Shown here: piece after piece, positions 8,626 through 17,576 of the stretch
How the letters are laid out: each line of letters opens with the position of its first letter
How positions within the stretch are numbered: the first letter of the stretch is position 1
Assembly (NCBI GenBank): GCA_013036105.1
Contig: JAAXCX010000004.1
Span: forward strand, 102,375 to 166,374
Direction of reading: 5' to 3'
Origin: Vulcanimicrobiota bacterium
GTDB lineage: Bacteria; Vulcanimicrobiota; Vulcanimicrobiia; Vulcanimicrobiales; Vulcanimicrobiaceae
Length of the DNA stretch: 64,000 nt
The notes under the pieces: model-generated
The model's input: the letters and a program-made list of their open reading frames with translations, nothing else
Database searches by the model: none
Told to the model about the DNA's origin: nothing
Translations under genes and position numbers: made by a program

Positions 8626-11600
8626 TGCGACGCCTCATAGCCTTTCTGTTGACCTTCACGCTCATCGCGACGTTGACGCCTGCCGCTCGCGCGCAGTCCG
8701 ACACGGGCGAAATTTGGATTACGGTGCAAGATGCCGGTTCGAAGGCGCCGGTCATTTTGGCGCGCGTCTTGCTCGACGGTCCGGTGGTCACCACCGAATA
8801 CACGGGCAACGACGGCAAAGTCCACTTCATCGACGTGCCCGATGGAATCTATCGCGCGCGCGTTTTCGCGCGCGGCTTTCAGGCTGTGACGTCGCAGAAC
8901 TTCGAAGTGACCAACGGGCGTTCGGTTACGGTCGCGGTCGAATTGGCTCAGTCAACGGCCTCGCCCCTGCGCACGATTGCATCGGTCGTGTCCAAATCGA
9001 CGGCAACAGTTTCGACGACAGCCGTCACGGCCACTAGCGCCCAGCGTAAACTCTCCGATACACTGGCTGACGCCCTCGGCACGCTTTCGGGCGTAAACTT
9101 GACGACCTCGAGCAACGACAGCGATGCGACGCAAACCATATCGCTTGAGGGCCAGGATGCCAGTCAAACCGCACTTTCGGTCAACGGTATCCCGCTAAAC
9201 GCGCCCGGCTCGGCCGGGAATGTCCGCGCGATCAATTCAGATCTGTTCACTGGGGCGAACGTTTCGTTCGGTCCGCAAACTGGTGGATTTGGCGGCGGCG
9301 GCGTCGGCTTCTCCACACTGCAGCCGACGCTCTCATGGCAGAGCGAGTTTTCGCTCTCGGCGGGCAGCAACGGCAAAAACAATTATCTGGCGTCGGAGAG
9401 CGGCTCTATCGGGAAGCTCGGATTTGCGTTCACGCATACGTTCCGCGCCACACCAAGTCTCCTTGACGGAATGACGTTCCTCGACGCGAGCGGCTTGACA
9501 TATAGCCACAACGGCGACCGCAACAGCACCGGAACGCTGCTCAACCTGCGCTATCAGTTAACTGAGGCGCAGACGCTCAGCGCGCTGTATATGCACTCGG
9601 TCAACTCAGCCAACATGGTCTGCACGCAGTTTACAGGGCCCGTGCCCTGCGGATACGGCCCGGATAATACGTTGAACACGAATTTCGATCTCTATTCGTT
9701 GACGGACAACGCGCTTATCGGAGACACGCAAGTTGCGGCGTCATTTTACGGGACCCGCTCCACCTCGCTCAACGATATGCTGAACCGCTTCGTGGGCGGC
9801 GTCGCGGAGCCCACCGGCACGCAGTCGGCGAATTATTCCAATGGTTTTACGCTTAACGCCACACTGCCGGCGCGCGACAGGCATACGATTTCGATTACCG
9901 CCAACACCAGCAACAGCCGGAGCGCTTTTACGCCTTTGGTTGCTGCAGCAGCTCCGTATACGTTCAACGGCCAGAGCAATAGCTATTCGTCGGTCACGGT
10001 CAACGACTCCATTCGCGCGAATCCGAAACTGCGGTTCAACGATTCGATTGGGATAAGCCGTTCGAGCACCGGACCCGGCACCTTACTTTTGGGCCTCAGT
10101 ACGAACTGGGCGCCGACCACGAGCGATACCTACGCGTTCAGTTATAACATCGGCGGCAGCGGAGCGCGTCTGGGGCGTGAAGGTGTCCTTTCAGACCCCG
10201 CCCAGTTGCGCTTTGACTGCAACGGCGCCGTCGCATTCGGCAGCGCGCCCGGGGATAATGCAACCGCAAACTCATCGACGTCGGCGCGATTGAGCTACAG
10301 CCACAAGATGAACGGCGGTCTCATCAGCGCGCAAATTTATCGCCAGACGCAGAACGGCGTCGTGCTGCCGGTCGATGTGAACGGCACGGCTCTGGTGGGC
10401 AGCGGCATTTTTCCGCCGAACTATTTCGCTATCGCGCAAAACACGTACGTCAACGAGTGCGGCGTCCCCGTCGTGAGCGCCTTCGGTCCGCAAAACACAT
10501 ATTTCTCAACGCCCATTTCGGGCGTGCAGCGCGTCTATGAAGGCTTCCAACTCAACGGCTATTTCACGCTGGGAAGCCTCGTTATAGAACCGTTTTACGA
10601 TACGCAGGTCGCGATGGCTAACAGCAGCGATCCTCGCTTCGTCAATCCGTTCGCGATCACGGTCTCGGGGGCTCAGCTCCCGAACGTGCCGCTCCATCGC
10701 GCTGGGCTGACACTGGACTACAAACCGCCGCGCTCCGCCTTCGAATGGCTGGCGAGGGCCAATTACACCGGCAGCAACAATTCGCAGAATTTGCCGGCCT
10801 ATACGACGGTGGACGCCGGAATTAATTATCACGCATCGCGCGGCGACCTCACGTTTGCCGCGAGCAACATCACCAACGCCTACGGCGGTATCTTTGCAAC
10901 CTCGCAGGGCGCCGTGCCGTATGTCACGCAAGCCGGAACGATCATCTCGACAGTGGCGCGGCCGAACCCGCCCAGGCAGTACTCGGTCACCTACACCGTG
11001 CGCTTCGGTCAAAACGTGCCGCAAAATTCGGCGTCATCGAGTCTAGCGTCGGCCATCGGCGGAGGAGAAGGCGGAGGCCCCGGCGGTCCGGGCGGCCGCG
11101 GCGGAGCGGGCGGCGCGTTCTTCCGCCAGCTGACGCAACTTCCGCAAAGTCCGCCCTCGAATCCGTTTGCGGTCAATTCGGCGACAGCACTGTGCACTGC
11201 AGATTCGCAAAAGATCGTGCAGCCGGTTTTGACTGCGCTCAAAACGTACACGTCGCAAATCGAAGCAGCCAAGACTTCGGCAGGGTATCCGGCGACTGCG
11301 CCGCCGCCGCCGGTCATCCCGGGCGTCTCGGTACAGTATCACCCGCTGGGCACGACGTACGCGCTTTCGATCTCGACAACCAAGACGGCGCTGTTGCGAC
11401 CGGTATTCACCTGCTCGACGTTCCACATCGCCGATCAGCAGACGGCGGACCAGCGCAAGCTCTACACCGAGCCAAACGCCGGCATATTTGCCGCGCCGAC
11501 GCTGACGTTCATGCCTTCGGTCGGGCTCTATCTCGCGCGCACGCCACCGGCGCCGGGCGCGGAAACGTTCCGCACGTATAAGTTGCCGGCAACGCCACCG

Positions 11601-12143
11601 AAGATCGCGTTTGTTTACAACCCGAAGAGCCCGACATGCACGACCGCGCAGATGCGTTCGACGGCGCAAGCGGCGGTTGCGGAACTGCAAGCGCATTTTG
11701 CCAAGGGAGCAGCCGCTCCGGATTGGACGATCACGGCGAACACGGCTAAATCCGGGACGTGGTACGCGCTCGTGCCTGAAGATATTACCTGGGTTCCCGC
11801 GCTGATCAATTGCGGACGTGTTGCATCGGCGGCGCGCGACGATCTCACGAAACTCGGTTGGGACGGAGCGAATCCGCCGAGCTTGAGCTACTCGCCGGCG
11901 CTCGGATTATATCTGGTTACCGGCGGTTTCCAACGTCAGGGCGGCCCGAACGCCCCGAACAGTTCACCCGGACCCAATGGTCAGCGGCGCACGGGCGGCG
12001 GCGAAGGCGGCGGCGGTTTCGGCGGCGGATTCCTTGGCCCGATCTTTGGCGGTCAGCGCCGTGCGGGAGCCAGTCCGTCTCCGTCGCCCGCGCCGGCCGC
12101 ATCGGCATCACCCGCACCGGCACCCACGGCGAGCCCGCGCTAA
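8625..12143 (+). CDS. TonB-dependent-receptor-like outer membrane protein with duplicated C-terminal domain (1172 aa)
   Basis: A signal peptide (MRRLIAFLLTFTLIA ... ARAQ) precedes a CarboxypepD_reg-like beta-sandwich (about 25-110), a plug-like domain (about 125-235) and a long beta-barrel ending near residue 796 with YSVTYTVRFG. A Gly-rich stretch (about 810-830) then leads to two related segments of about 100 residues (857-972 and 1005-1099), each beginning with Cys-Thr, carrying a mid Cys and ending in GLYL. A Gly-rich then Ser/Pro/Ala-rich tail closes the protein. Typical receptors of this class end with the barrel, so the C-terminal third is unusual. ATG 8625 overlaps the kinase stop. 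Ligand unknown; a nutrient taken up under control of the adjacent two-component system is plausible. Confidence 0.85.
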   Translation: MRRLIAFLLTFTLIATLTPAARAQSDTGEIWITVQDAGSKAPVILARVLLDGPVVTTEYTGNDGKVHFIDVPDGIYRARVFARGFQAVTSQNFEVTNGRSVTVAVELAQSTASPLRTIASVVSKSTATVSTTAVTATSAQRKLSDTLADALGTLSGVNLTTSSNDSDATQTISLEGQDASQTALSVNGIPLNAPGSAGNVRAINSDLFTGANVSFGPQTGGFGGGGVGFSTLQPTLSWQSEFSLSAGSNGKNNYLASESGSIGKLGFAFTHTFRATPSLLDGMTFLDASGLTYSHNGDRNSTGTLLNLRYQLTEAQTLSALYMHSVNSANMVCTQFTGPVPCGYGPDNTLNTNFDLYSLTDNALIGDTQVAASFYGTRSTSLNDMLNRFVGGVAEPTGTQSANYSNGFTLNATLPARDRHTISITANTSNSRSAFTPLVAAAAPYTFNGQSNSYSSVTVNDSIRANPKLRFNDSIGISRSSTGPGTLLLGLSTNWAPTTSDTYAFSYNIGGSGARLGREGVLSDPAQLRFDCNGAVAFGSAPGDNATANSSTSARLSYSHKMNGGLISAQIYRQTQNGVVLPVDVNGTALVGSGIFPPNYFAIAQNTYVNECGVPVVSAFGPQNTYFSTPISGVQRVYEGFQLNGYFTLGSLVIEPFYDTQVAMANSSDPRFVNPFAITVSGAQLPNVPLHRAGLTLDYKPPRSAFEWLARANYTGSNNSQNLPAYTTVDAGINYHASRGDLTFAASNITNAYGGIFATSQGAVPYVTQAGTIISTVARPNPPRQYSVTYTVRFGQNVPQNSASSSLASAIGGGEGGGPGGPGGRGGAGGAFFRQLTQLPQSPPSNPFAVNSATALCTADSQKIVQPVLTALKTYTSQIEAAKTSAGYPATAPPPPVIPGVSVQYHPLGTTYALSISTTKTALLRPVFTCSTFHIADQQTADQRKLYTEPNAGIFAAPTLTFMPSVGLYLARTPPAPGAETFRTYKLPATPPKIAFVYNPKSPTCTTAQMRSTAQAAVAELQAHFAKGAAAPDWTITANTAKSGTWYALVPEDITWVPALINCGRVASAARDDLTKLGWDGANPPSLSYSPALGLYLVTGGFQRQGGPNAPNSSPGPNGQRRTGGGEGGGGFGGGFLGPIFGGQRRAGASPSPSPAPAASASPAPAPTASPR

Positions 12144-12658
12144 CGCTCGGTTGAAGTGCCTGCGAGGCGGGCGCGATCGACCATCTCTTTCATACGCGGA
12201 TGGTCGCCGGGAATCGTCGTGACCCATTTTTCGAATTTGGGGACCGGCTGACAGACCCGAAAGAGAAAGTACCAGACGTTCATCTCGCCCATGAACTTGA
12301 ATCTGCGTTTGATATCCGCGCTGAGCGCGGCATACGTTGGAAACGACTGGAGATACTTTTCGAAACCGCCGTGCGCCTTGTCAAGATCGAGCAGCGTCTG
12401 TGCGTTATGCAAAGTCGCGCGAATTTTTCGAGCGCTGTGCAAAATGCCCGGCGCGTGCAGCAGACGATCGACGTCACCCTCCGTATACGCCGCTACTTTC
12501 GCGGCATCGAACCAGTCGAACGCTTCGCGAAACGATTCCCAGCGCTGCGCAATCGAGGCCCAACTGAGGCCGGCTTGGAAGACGGCGCGCGTCATAACTT
12601 CTAAATAATCATTCAAGGCCGGGGATTCGACCTGTCCGGGGATGGTCGAATGCGCCAC
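12140..12658 (-). CDS. DNA-3-methyladenine glycosylase I (Tag)-like protein, probably without the canonical catalytic residue
   Basis: The protein resembles Tag over most of its length: QAGLSWASI, then WESFREAFDWFD, the KIRATLHNAQ segment and a C-terminal FKFMGEMNVWYFLF. Tag removes 3-methyladenine from DNA in base excision repair. In E. coli Tag a Glu precedes the QAGLSW segment (LEGQQAGLSW); the aligned stretch here is RAVFQAGLSW, so that Glu is replaced. The N-terminal Cys/His and C-terminal zinc ligands are also not visible. It may therefore be a non-catalytic or altered-specificity relative. Start GTG 12658 shares one base with the stop of the upstream M20 gene, indicating coupling. Its stop overlaps that of the TonB-like gene by 4 bases. 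Confidence 0.7.
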   Translation of the reverse strand: MAHSTIPGQVESPALNDYLEVMTRAVFQAGLSWASIAQRWESFREAFDWFDAAKVAAYTEGDVDRLLHAPGILHSARKIRATLHNAQTLLDLDKAHGGFEKYLQSFPTYAALSADIKRRFKFMGEMNVWYFLFRVCQPVPKFEKWVTTIPGDHPRMKEMVDRARLAGTSTER

Positions 12659-13836
12659 TACGGTGCGTGCGCCGGCGCGTCAAAAGCGAGCGCGGTCATC
12701 ATCGCAACGCCAGCCGGCAAGGCCGCTTCGTCGATATCAAACGTGCTCGAATGGTGAGGGTTCGCCGTTTCGCCATTACCGCGCGCGCCGAGCGTGTAAA
12801 AACATGCCGGCACCCGTTGGGCGAAAAACGAGAAATCTTCGGCACCCATCAACTTATCCGCGGCAAAAACACGCCCGTCGCCAAAAATGTTGCGGGCCAG
12901 AGTTTCGGCATACTGCGACTGATCGGGATCGTTGGCTGTAACGGGATAGCGCTTGAGGTACTGGTAGTCGTAAGACGCGCCGGCCGCGTCGCAGGACGCT
13001 TTGAGAATCCGTTCGATTCTCCCCGGCATTGAATCGCGCAGCGCCTCGGAAAACGCGCGTACCGTGCCAAGCATGCGGACGGTGCGCGGGATGACGTTGT
13101 GTATCGTTCCGCCGTGGATGGAACCGATCGTTACGACCGCAGGTTCGAGCGGATCGACATTGCGGCTGACGATCTGCTGCAGCGACGTGACGAATTCGGC
13201 TGCCGTGAGAATCGGATCGATCGTGTCGTGCGGAGCTGCGCCGTGGCCACCTTTTCCGAGCACTTCGATTTCGATCGAGTCGCTCGACGCATAAAACGGG
13301 CCGCCGCGAAAACCCAGCGTACCCGTCTCGTATTTCGAACTCAAATGCAGTCCGTAGGCACGCTCAATTCCAAAGCGATCGATGATGCCTTCCTCAACCA
13401 TGGCTTGCGCGCCGCCCTGACCTTCCTCCGCCGGCTGAAAGACCAGGCAAACGGTTCCCGTCAGCTCTTCGCGGCGCGCCGCGATGAGCTCGGCGGCGCC
13501 AAGCAAAATGGCGACGTGACCGTCGTGGCCGCACGCGTGCATGACGCCGTCGTTGCGCGACTTGTACGCCTGCGCATTTTCCTCGAGTATGGGCAGCGCA
13601 TCCATGTCCGCGCGCAGCATGATCGTGCGCCCGCCTTTGGGTCCGCGCAAGACTCCGACCACGCCGGTCCGCGCTATGCCGCTATGCACGTCGTAGCCGA
13701 GACTCCGCAGGCGCTCGGCGATAATTCGGGCCGTGCGCTCTTCCTGGAAACCGAGCTCCGGGTGCATATGCAGGTCCCGGCGGGTGCCAACGACCTGGTC
13801 GACAAGCTTCGCGGGAACCTCGATGGTAGCGGTCAT
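12658..13836 (-). CDS. M20-family amidohydrolase (hippurate/IAA-amino-acid hydrolase type)
   Basis: Metal-dependent peptidase/amidohydrolase of the M20D type. Visible signatures are HMHPELGFQE, RADMDALP, HACGHDGHVAILLGAAE (metal ligands near residue 97), PAEEGQGGA and GAEDFSFFAQRVP. Such enzymes hydrolyse N-acyl amino acids. ATG 13836 gives 392 residues, the usual family length; upstream in-frame starts at 13899 and 13917 would add an atypical N-terminal tail. It is transcribed away from the zinc-ribbon gene, leaving about 125 bases for two divergent promoters. The Tag-like gene follows with a one-base overlap. Exact substrate cannot be told from sequence. Confidence 0.88.
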   Translation of the reverse strand: MTATIEVPAKLVDQVVGTRRDLHMHPELGFQEERTARIIAERLRSLGYDVHSGIARTGVVGVLRGPKGGRTIMLRADMDALPILEENAQAYKSRNDGVMHACGHDGHVAILLGAAELIAARREELTGTVCLVFQPAEEGQGGAQAMVEEGIIDRFGIERAYGLHLSSKYETGTLGFRGGPFYASSDSIEIEVLGKGGHGAAPHDTIDPILTAAEFVTSLQQIVSRNVDPLEPAVVTIGSIHGGTIHNVIPRTVRMLGTVRAFSEALRDSMPGRIERILKASCDAAGASYDYQYLKRYPVTANDPDQSQYAETLARNIFGDGRVFAADKLMGAEDFSFFAQRVPACFYTLGARGNGETANPHHSSTFDIDEAALPAGVAMMTALAFDAPAHAP

Positions 13837-13960
13837 GAAGAAGCTGTTCGCCCTCGGGGTGCGGCTGACCCAGGGGTCTTCCTTTTCGGCAAATCGCATG
13901 ATAGGATTTGCCGGCAAGCGAACCCATCAACCAACCCACCCGAGTAAGGAGTCCCGTTCA

Positions 13961-14275
13961 GTGTACGTCGATGAAATGTTGAACTGTGTCGACTGTGGAC
14001 GTCAATTTGCGTTTACGGCCGGAGAACAGCAGTTCTACGCCACCAAAGGTTTTCAAAATAAGCCCAACCGCTGTCCGGATTGCCGCCAGGCGCGCAAGCA
14101 AATGCGTTCGCAAAGCGGCGGCGGGATGAGCGGCGGCGGTGGCCAGCGCAACCGCGAAATGTTCCAAGCCACGTGCAGCCAGTGCGGCGGCGTTGCCGAA
14201 GTGCCGTTCCAGCCGCGCGGCGAAAAGCCGGTATATTGCCGCGACTGCTTCGCGTCGCGTCCGAATTACCGCTAA
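13961..14275 (+). CDS. Double zinc-ribbon protein (104 aa)
   Basis: A GTG start at 13961 has an AAGGAG site 9 bases upstream and gives VYVDEMLNCVDCGRQFAF. The N-terminal half is a zinc ribbon of the 'probable zinc-ribbon' type (CVDCG ... CPDCR). A Gly-rich linker connects it to a second CxxC-x(n)-CxxC ribbon (CSQCGG ... YCRDCF). The same two-ribbon arrangement is common in environmental bacteria, but the function is not established; nucleic-acid or protein binding is likely. A strong terminator follows directly, making this a monocistronic unit. Confidence 0.8.
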   Translation: MYVDEMLNCVDCGRQFAFTAGEQQFYATKGFQNKPNRCPDCRQARKQMRSQSGGGMSGGGGQRNREMFQATCSQCGGVAEVPFQPRGEKPVYCRDCFASRPNYR

Positions 14276-14293
14276 ATTTCGGCGGTTTGAAGA

Positions 14294-15769
14294 CTAGCCC
14301 GCCGGTACGCCGGCGGGTTTTTTCTTTGCGGGAAATGCGAGCGCGATCAGTACGCACAACGCAACGTTAACAACGAGCGCAAGGAACCCTGGATTGACGT
14401 TCCACACCGTGACGACCATATGGACGGCTGCCCAGTGCGTCAGCGAGTATCCGATAATCTCTCCGGCAAGAAGGCCGGCGCCGACCGCCCACGGCCCGAC
14501 ACGACGCCAGACCAGCCCGAAGATGACGCCTGGCGCCAATTGTGTTATTCCAACGTAGTAAAACAGCAGTAGATCGACAAGTGACGCGGTGTATCGGAGC
14601 CAGATCACCAGAGCGAGAGCGGCAATGATCAAAACGAGTACGCGCGTCGCCCAAGTGCGCTCGCGGTCGCCGGTCGCAATGTTGAATCCGTCCCCCAATA
14701 CGTTTTTGGAAAAAACGCTGGCGGCGCCGAGCAGTAACGTGGAAGCGGGAAGGAGTGCCGCAAGGCAGCCGGCGGCCGCAACTATGCCAAGAACTGGTGC
14801 GGAGTAGAAACGCTGTACGACGAGCATGAACGATTGATCGCTTGCGTGGCCCTTTAATCCCGGATGAACCATGAGTGCGGTAAAGCCGGCGAAGAAGACA
14901 AAGAGCAGAACGAGCTGATAGAGGGGCATGAAAATCATGTTACGGCGAAGTGTCTCCGCGCTCCGCGCCGAATAGATTGCCGGCGCATTGGCAGGACCCA
15001 TGAAAAAACCGATCCCCGTAAGCAAAATCGTCGTTATAAACCAGGGAATTGTGTACGAAGCGTTTGCGTGGCCTGGCGGGGGCAGTATCGTCCAGTGTGG
15101 ATGGGTCTGCAATAAGCGGTCGATCATTCCGAGCGGCGAGCCAAAAAAATGCGCTGGTAACGCGATTCCCGCAAACAGCACGGCTCCGAGCACTAGCACG
15201 TCCTTGATGACGCTGGCCCAGGCGGTGCCGCGAAGCCCTGCGGTGAAAACGAAGAGTGCCATAACAACGAAGGCAATGCTGACAGCGACGGTGCCGTTGT
15301 AGCCGCCATATCCTGCGATGCCGAGAAGAATTTGCATACCGGAAAGTTGCAGCGTCACGTATGGTACTACCAAAAAGAATTGAAGCGCGGCAACGAGGAT
15401 CCCCAGCACTTTGCTGTCGTACCGATCGATGAAGAGGTCGGCAAGGGTGAGCAGGCCTCGTTCTTTCCCGATTCGCCAAATCGGTGGTAGCAAAAAGAAA
15501 CCTATACAATACGCCAGCGTACCGTAAGCCAAGATATAAAAAGCGGCGGCGCCCTTGTCGTAAGCCCAACCTGCGGCTCCCAAGAATGTGAAGCTCGTAT
15601 AGATCTCGCCCGCCAGCAAAATCCAAAGCAGCAGCGCGCCGAACGAACGGCCGCCGACGATGTATTCTTGCGGATCCATTTTCAGACGACGCACGCTGGT
15701 CAGCGCGAAAAGGATCGTACCGAGGATAACTGCCCCAACGATGGTCAGGGCGATCGTTTGGGAGCTCAA
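14294..15769 (-). CDS. Sodium:solute symporter (SSS) family transporter, copy 1
   Basis: Integral membrane protein of 491 residues with about 13 hydrophobic segments and the SSS-family pattern near the N-terminus (YIVGGRSFGALLLWILLAGE, then YTSFTFLGAAGWAYDKGAAAF). Transporters of this family import organic solutes with sodium. The start overlaps the stop of the small DUF3311 gene by 4 bases (ATGA), so the two are translationally coupled. The C-terminus (KKKPAGVPAG) is encoded by the terminator hairpin of the convergent zinc-ribbon gene. A second DUF3311-SSS pair lies at 21.9-23.5 kb. Substrate unknown; monocarboxylates or amino acids are typical. Confidence 0.88.
   Translation of the reverse strand: MSSQTIALTIVGAVILGTILFALTSVRRLKMDPQEYIVGGRSFGALLLWILLAGEIYTSFTFLGAAGWAYDKGAAAFYILAYGTLAYCIGFFLLPPIWRIGKERGLLTLADLFIDRYDSKVLGILVAALQFFLVVPYVTLQLSGMQILLGIAGYGGYNGTVAVSIAFVVMALFVFTAGLRGTAWASVIKDVLVLGAVLFAGIALPAHFFGSPLGMIDRLLQTHPHWTILPPPGHANASYTIPWFITTILLTGIGFFMGPANAPAIYSARSAETLRRNMIFMPLYQLVLLFVFFAGFTALMVHPGLKGHASDQSFMLVVQRFYSAPVLGIVAAAGCLAALLPASTLLLGAASVFSKNVLGDGFNIATGDRERTWATRVLVLIIAALALVIWLRYTASLVDLLLFYYVGITQLAPGVIFGLVWRRVGPWAVGAGLLAGEIIGYSLTHWAAVHMVVTVWNVNPGFLALVVNVALCVLIALAFPAKKKPAGVPAG
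14298..14323 (+). terminator. Rho-independent terminator of the zinc-ribbon gene, overlapping the symporter 3' end
   Basis: An 8-base stem CCCGCCGG/CCGGCGGG (14298-14305, 14310-14317) with a TACG loop is followed by six T. The same bases encode the last residues of the convergent symporter on the other strand. Confidence 0.85.
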
Positions 15770-15963
15770 GTACTGCGCCCGTATCGATTAGCAGCCAGCA
15801 AAAAGAGCGGCGTGACCGCTACCCAAAACACCATCCACGCCAGCAAGAACGGAAAGCCGAGAATGCGCGGCTCCTCGCGGTTGACGAAGGGAATCGCCAG
15901 CGTCAGCATGACGGGCGGAATTGCCGCAAGGGCGATTTGCGTAAAGCGCGCGGCGGGTGTCAT
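15766..15963 (-). CDS. DUF3311-type small membrane protein, partner of symporter copy 1
   Basis: A 65-residue protein with two membrane segments and the motif NREEPRILGFPFLLAWMVFW. This matches small DUF3311 proteins usually encoded just ahead of SSS symporters; by analogy with YhdT-PanF they may form a subunit or assembly factor. It overlaps the symporter start by 4 bases. Its start codon lies only 29 bases from the divergent oxidoreductase start. Confidence 0.8.
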   Translation of the reverse strand: MTPAARFTQIALAAIPPVMLTLAIPFVNREEPRILGFPFLLAWMVFWVAVTPLFLLAANRYGRST

Positions 15964-15980
15964 CTCGGAGTTACTAGTAG

Positions 15981-15986
15981 TATAAG
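15981..15986 (+). promoter_or_regulatory. -10 box (TATAAG) giving a possibly leaderless transcript
   Basis: TATAAG ends 6 bases before the GTG start at 15993, so transcription would begin at or next to the start codon. No good -35 box was found 17 bases upstream. Confidence 0.4.
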
Positions 15987-15992
15987 CGGCTT

Positions 15993-17576
15993 GTGAAAAC
16001 CTATGACGCGATCATCGTGGGCGCCGGGCATAATGGCCTGGTCACTGCGTGTTACCTGGCGCGCGCCAAACGCAAGGTCCTGGTCCTCGAACGCCGCTAT
16101 ATCGTAGGCGGTGCGTGCGTTACGGAAGAGCGCACGTTCCCTGGATACAAAGTTTCGACTGCCGCCTACGTCAACAGCCTTTTTCGCCCCGAGATCATTC
16201 GCGATCTCCGGCTGCGTGATTACGGGTTTGAGCTGCTCGAGCGAAGCCCGGCTTCGTTTTCGCCCTTTCTGGACGGCCGCTACTTGATGCTCGGCTCCGA
16301 TAAGCAGAGCGAACTGGGCGAAATCGCAAAGTTCAGCCGTAAAGACGCCCAACGTTACCCCGAGTATGAAAAGATGCTCGAACGCGTCGCGGCCGTCATC
16401 GAACCGACGCTCGGACAAAAACCGCCCAATGTTGTAAGACCGTCCGTTGCTGATCTCATAGGAATGGCGAAGCTCGGACGCGGCATGCAAAAACTCGGCC
16501 CGCAAATGGGTGAGGCAGTGGAAATCCTCACCGGTGCGGCGCGACCGATTCTGGACCGCTGGTTCGAATCGGAAGAACTGAAGGCGACGCTCGCCACGGA
16601 CGCGATCATCGGTGCGTTCGCGCCGCCGTCGATGCCGGGCACCGCTTACGTCCTGTTTCATCATGTCATGGGCGAGACGAACGGCAAACGCGGCGTGTGG
16701 GCATACGTGCGGGGCGGCATGGGCGGCCTCACGCAAGCGTTGGCGAAAGCGGCGGCGGACCTGGGCGTCGAGATCAGAACCGAGGCTGAAGTCGCCCGGA
16801 TTCTCGTTACGAATGGCGCCGTCCGCGGCGTCGCGCTTTCCAACGGCGACGAGTTTTCGGCCGCAGCGGTCGCGAGCAACGCCGATTGCAACGTCACGTT
16901 TAATAAGCTGCTCGGACGCGAACATGTACCAGCGGATTTTATCGAGGCCATCGACCGGATCAGTTACGACAGCGCGTCGGCGAAGGTCAACGTTGCGCTC
17001 GAGCACCTGCCGGACTTCACGGCCCTCCCAGGAACGCAGAGCGGTCCGCAACACCGTGGGACCGTGCACTTGTGCCCGGATCAAGATTTCATCGAGCGCG
17101 CCTACGATGATGCCAAGTACGGCGAGCCGTCGCGCGAGCCGGTCGTGGAGTGCACGATACCGTCGGCGGTCGACGACACGGTTGCGCCGCCCGGGAAACA
17201 TCTCATGTCGATGTTCGTGCAATATACACCCTACGCACCGAAGAGCGCGCCTTGGAACTCCACCACAAGGGACGCCTTCGCCGATAGGTGTTTCGATGTC
17301 GTCGAGCGGTACGCGCCCGGATTCAAGAATAGCGTTATCGACCGCCAAGTGCTTACGCCGCCGGATATCGAAAATGTCTTTGGCTTAACCGGCGGAAACA
17401 TTTTTCAAGGTGCAATGACGCTCGATCATCTCTTTATGTTCCGGCCCGCGCCGGGCTACGCCGGGTACAGGATGCCGGTTAAAGGGTTATTTCTGTGCGG
17501 GTCTGCAGCTCATCCCGGCGGCGGAGTGATGGGCGCCGCGGGTTTGAATGCCGCCAAGGAGATGCTGAAAGGATGA
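15993..17576 (+). CDS. FAD-dependent oxidoreductase, phytoene-desaturase/PYROXD2 family
   Basis: Protein of 527 residues, the normal length for the PYROXD2-like branch of the phytoene-desaturase superfamily. It starts with a Rossmann FAD-binding motif (VGAGHNGLV, residues 9-17), has GGACVTEERTFPGYKVST typical of the branch, and ends with the second FAD motif around GLFLCGSAAHPGGGVMGAAG. No carotenoid synthase gene is nearby, so a carotenoid role is not supported; the substrate is unknown. GTG 15993 sits 6 bases after a TATAAG box. The O-methyltransferase gene starts within the last bases of this one (ATGA), indicating an operon. Confidence 0.88.
   Translation: MKTYDAIIVGAGHNGLVTACYLARAKRKVLVLERRYIVGGACVTEERTFPGYKVSTAAYVNSLFRPEIIRDLRLRDYGFELLERSPASFSPFLDGRYLMLGSDKQSELGEIAKFSRKDAQRYPEYEKMLERVAAVIEPTLGQKPPNVVRPSVADLIGMAKLGRGMQKLGPQMGEAVEILTGAARPILDRWFESEELKATLATDAIIGAFAPPSMPGTAYVLFHHVMGETNGKRGVWAYVRGGMGGLTQALAKAAADLGVEIRTEAEVARILVTNGAVRGVALSNGDEFSAAAVASNADCNVTFNKLLGREHVPADFIEAIDRISYDSASAKVNVALEHLPDFTALPGTQSGPQHRGTVHLCPDQDFIERAYDDAKYGEPSREPVVECTIPSAVDDTVAPPGKHLMSMFVQYTPYAPKSAPWNSTTRDAFADRCFDVVERYAPGFKNSVIDRQVLTPPDIENVFGLTGGNIFQGAMTLDHLFMFRPAPGYAGYRMPVKGLFLCGSAAHPGGGVMGAAGLNAAKEMLKG

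Noticed and set aside
15960..17348. Long open frame on the minus strand opposite the PYROXD2-like gene
   Set aside because: It is Arg/His-rich with no family features and mirrors a well-supported plus-strand enzyme; it is an antisense shadow of GC-rich coding DNA.
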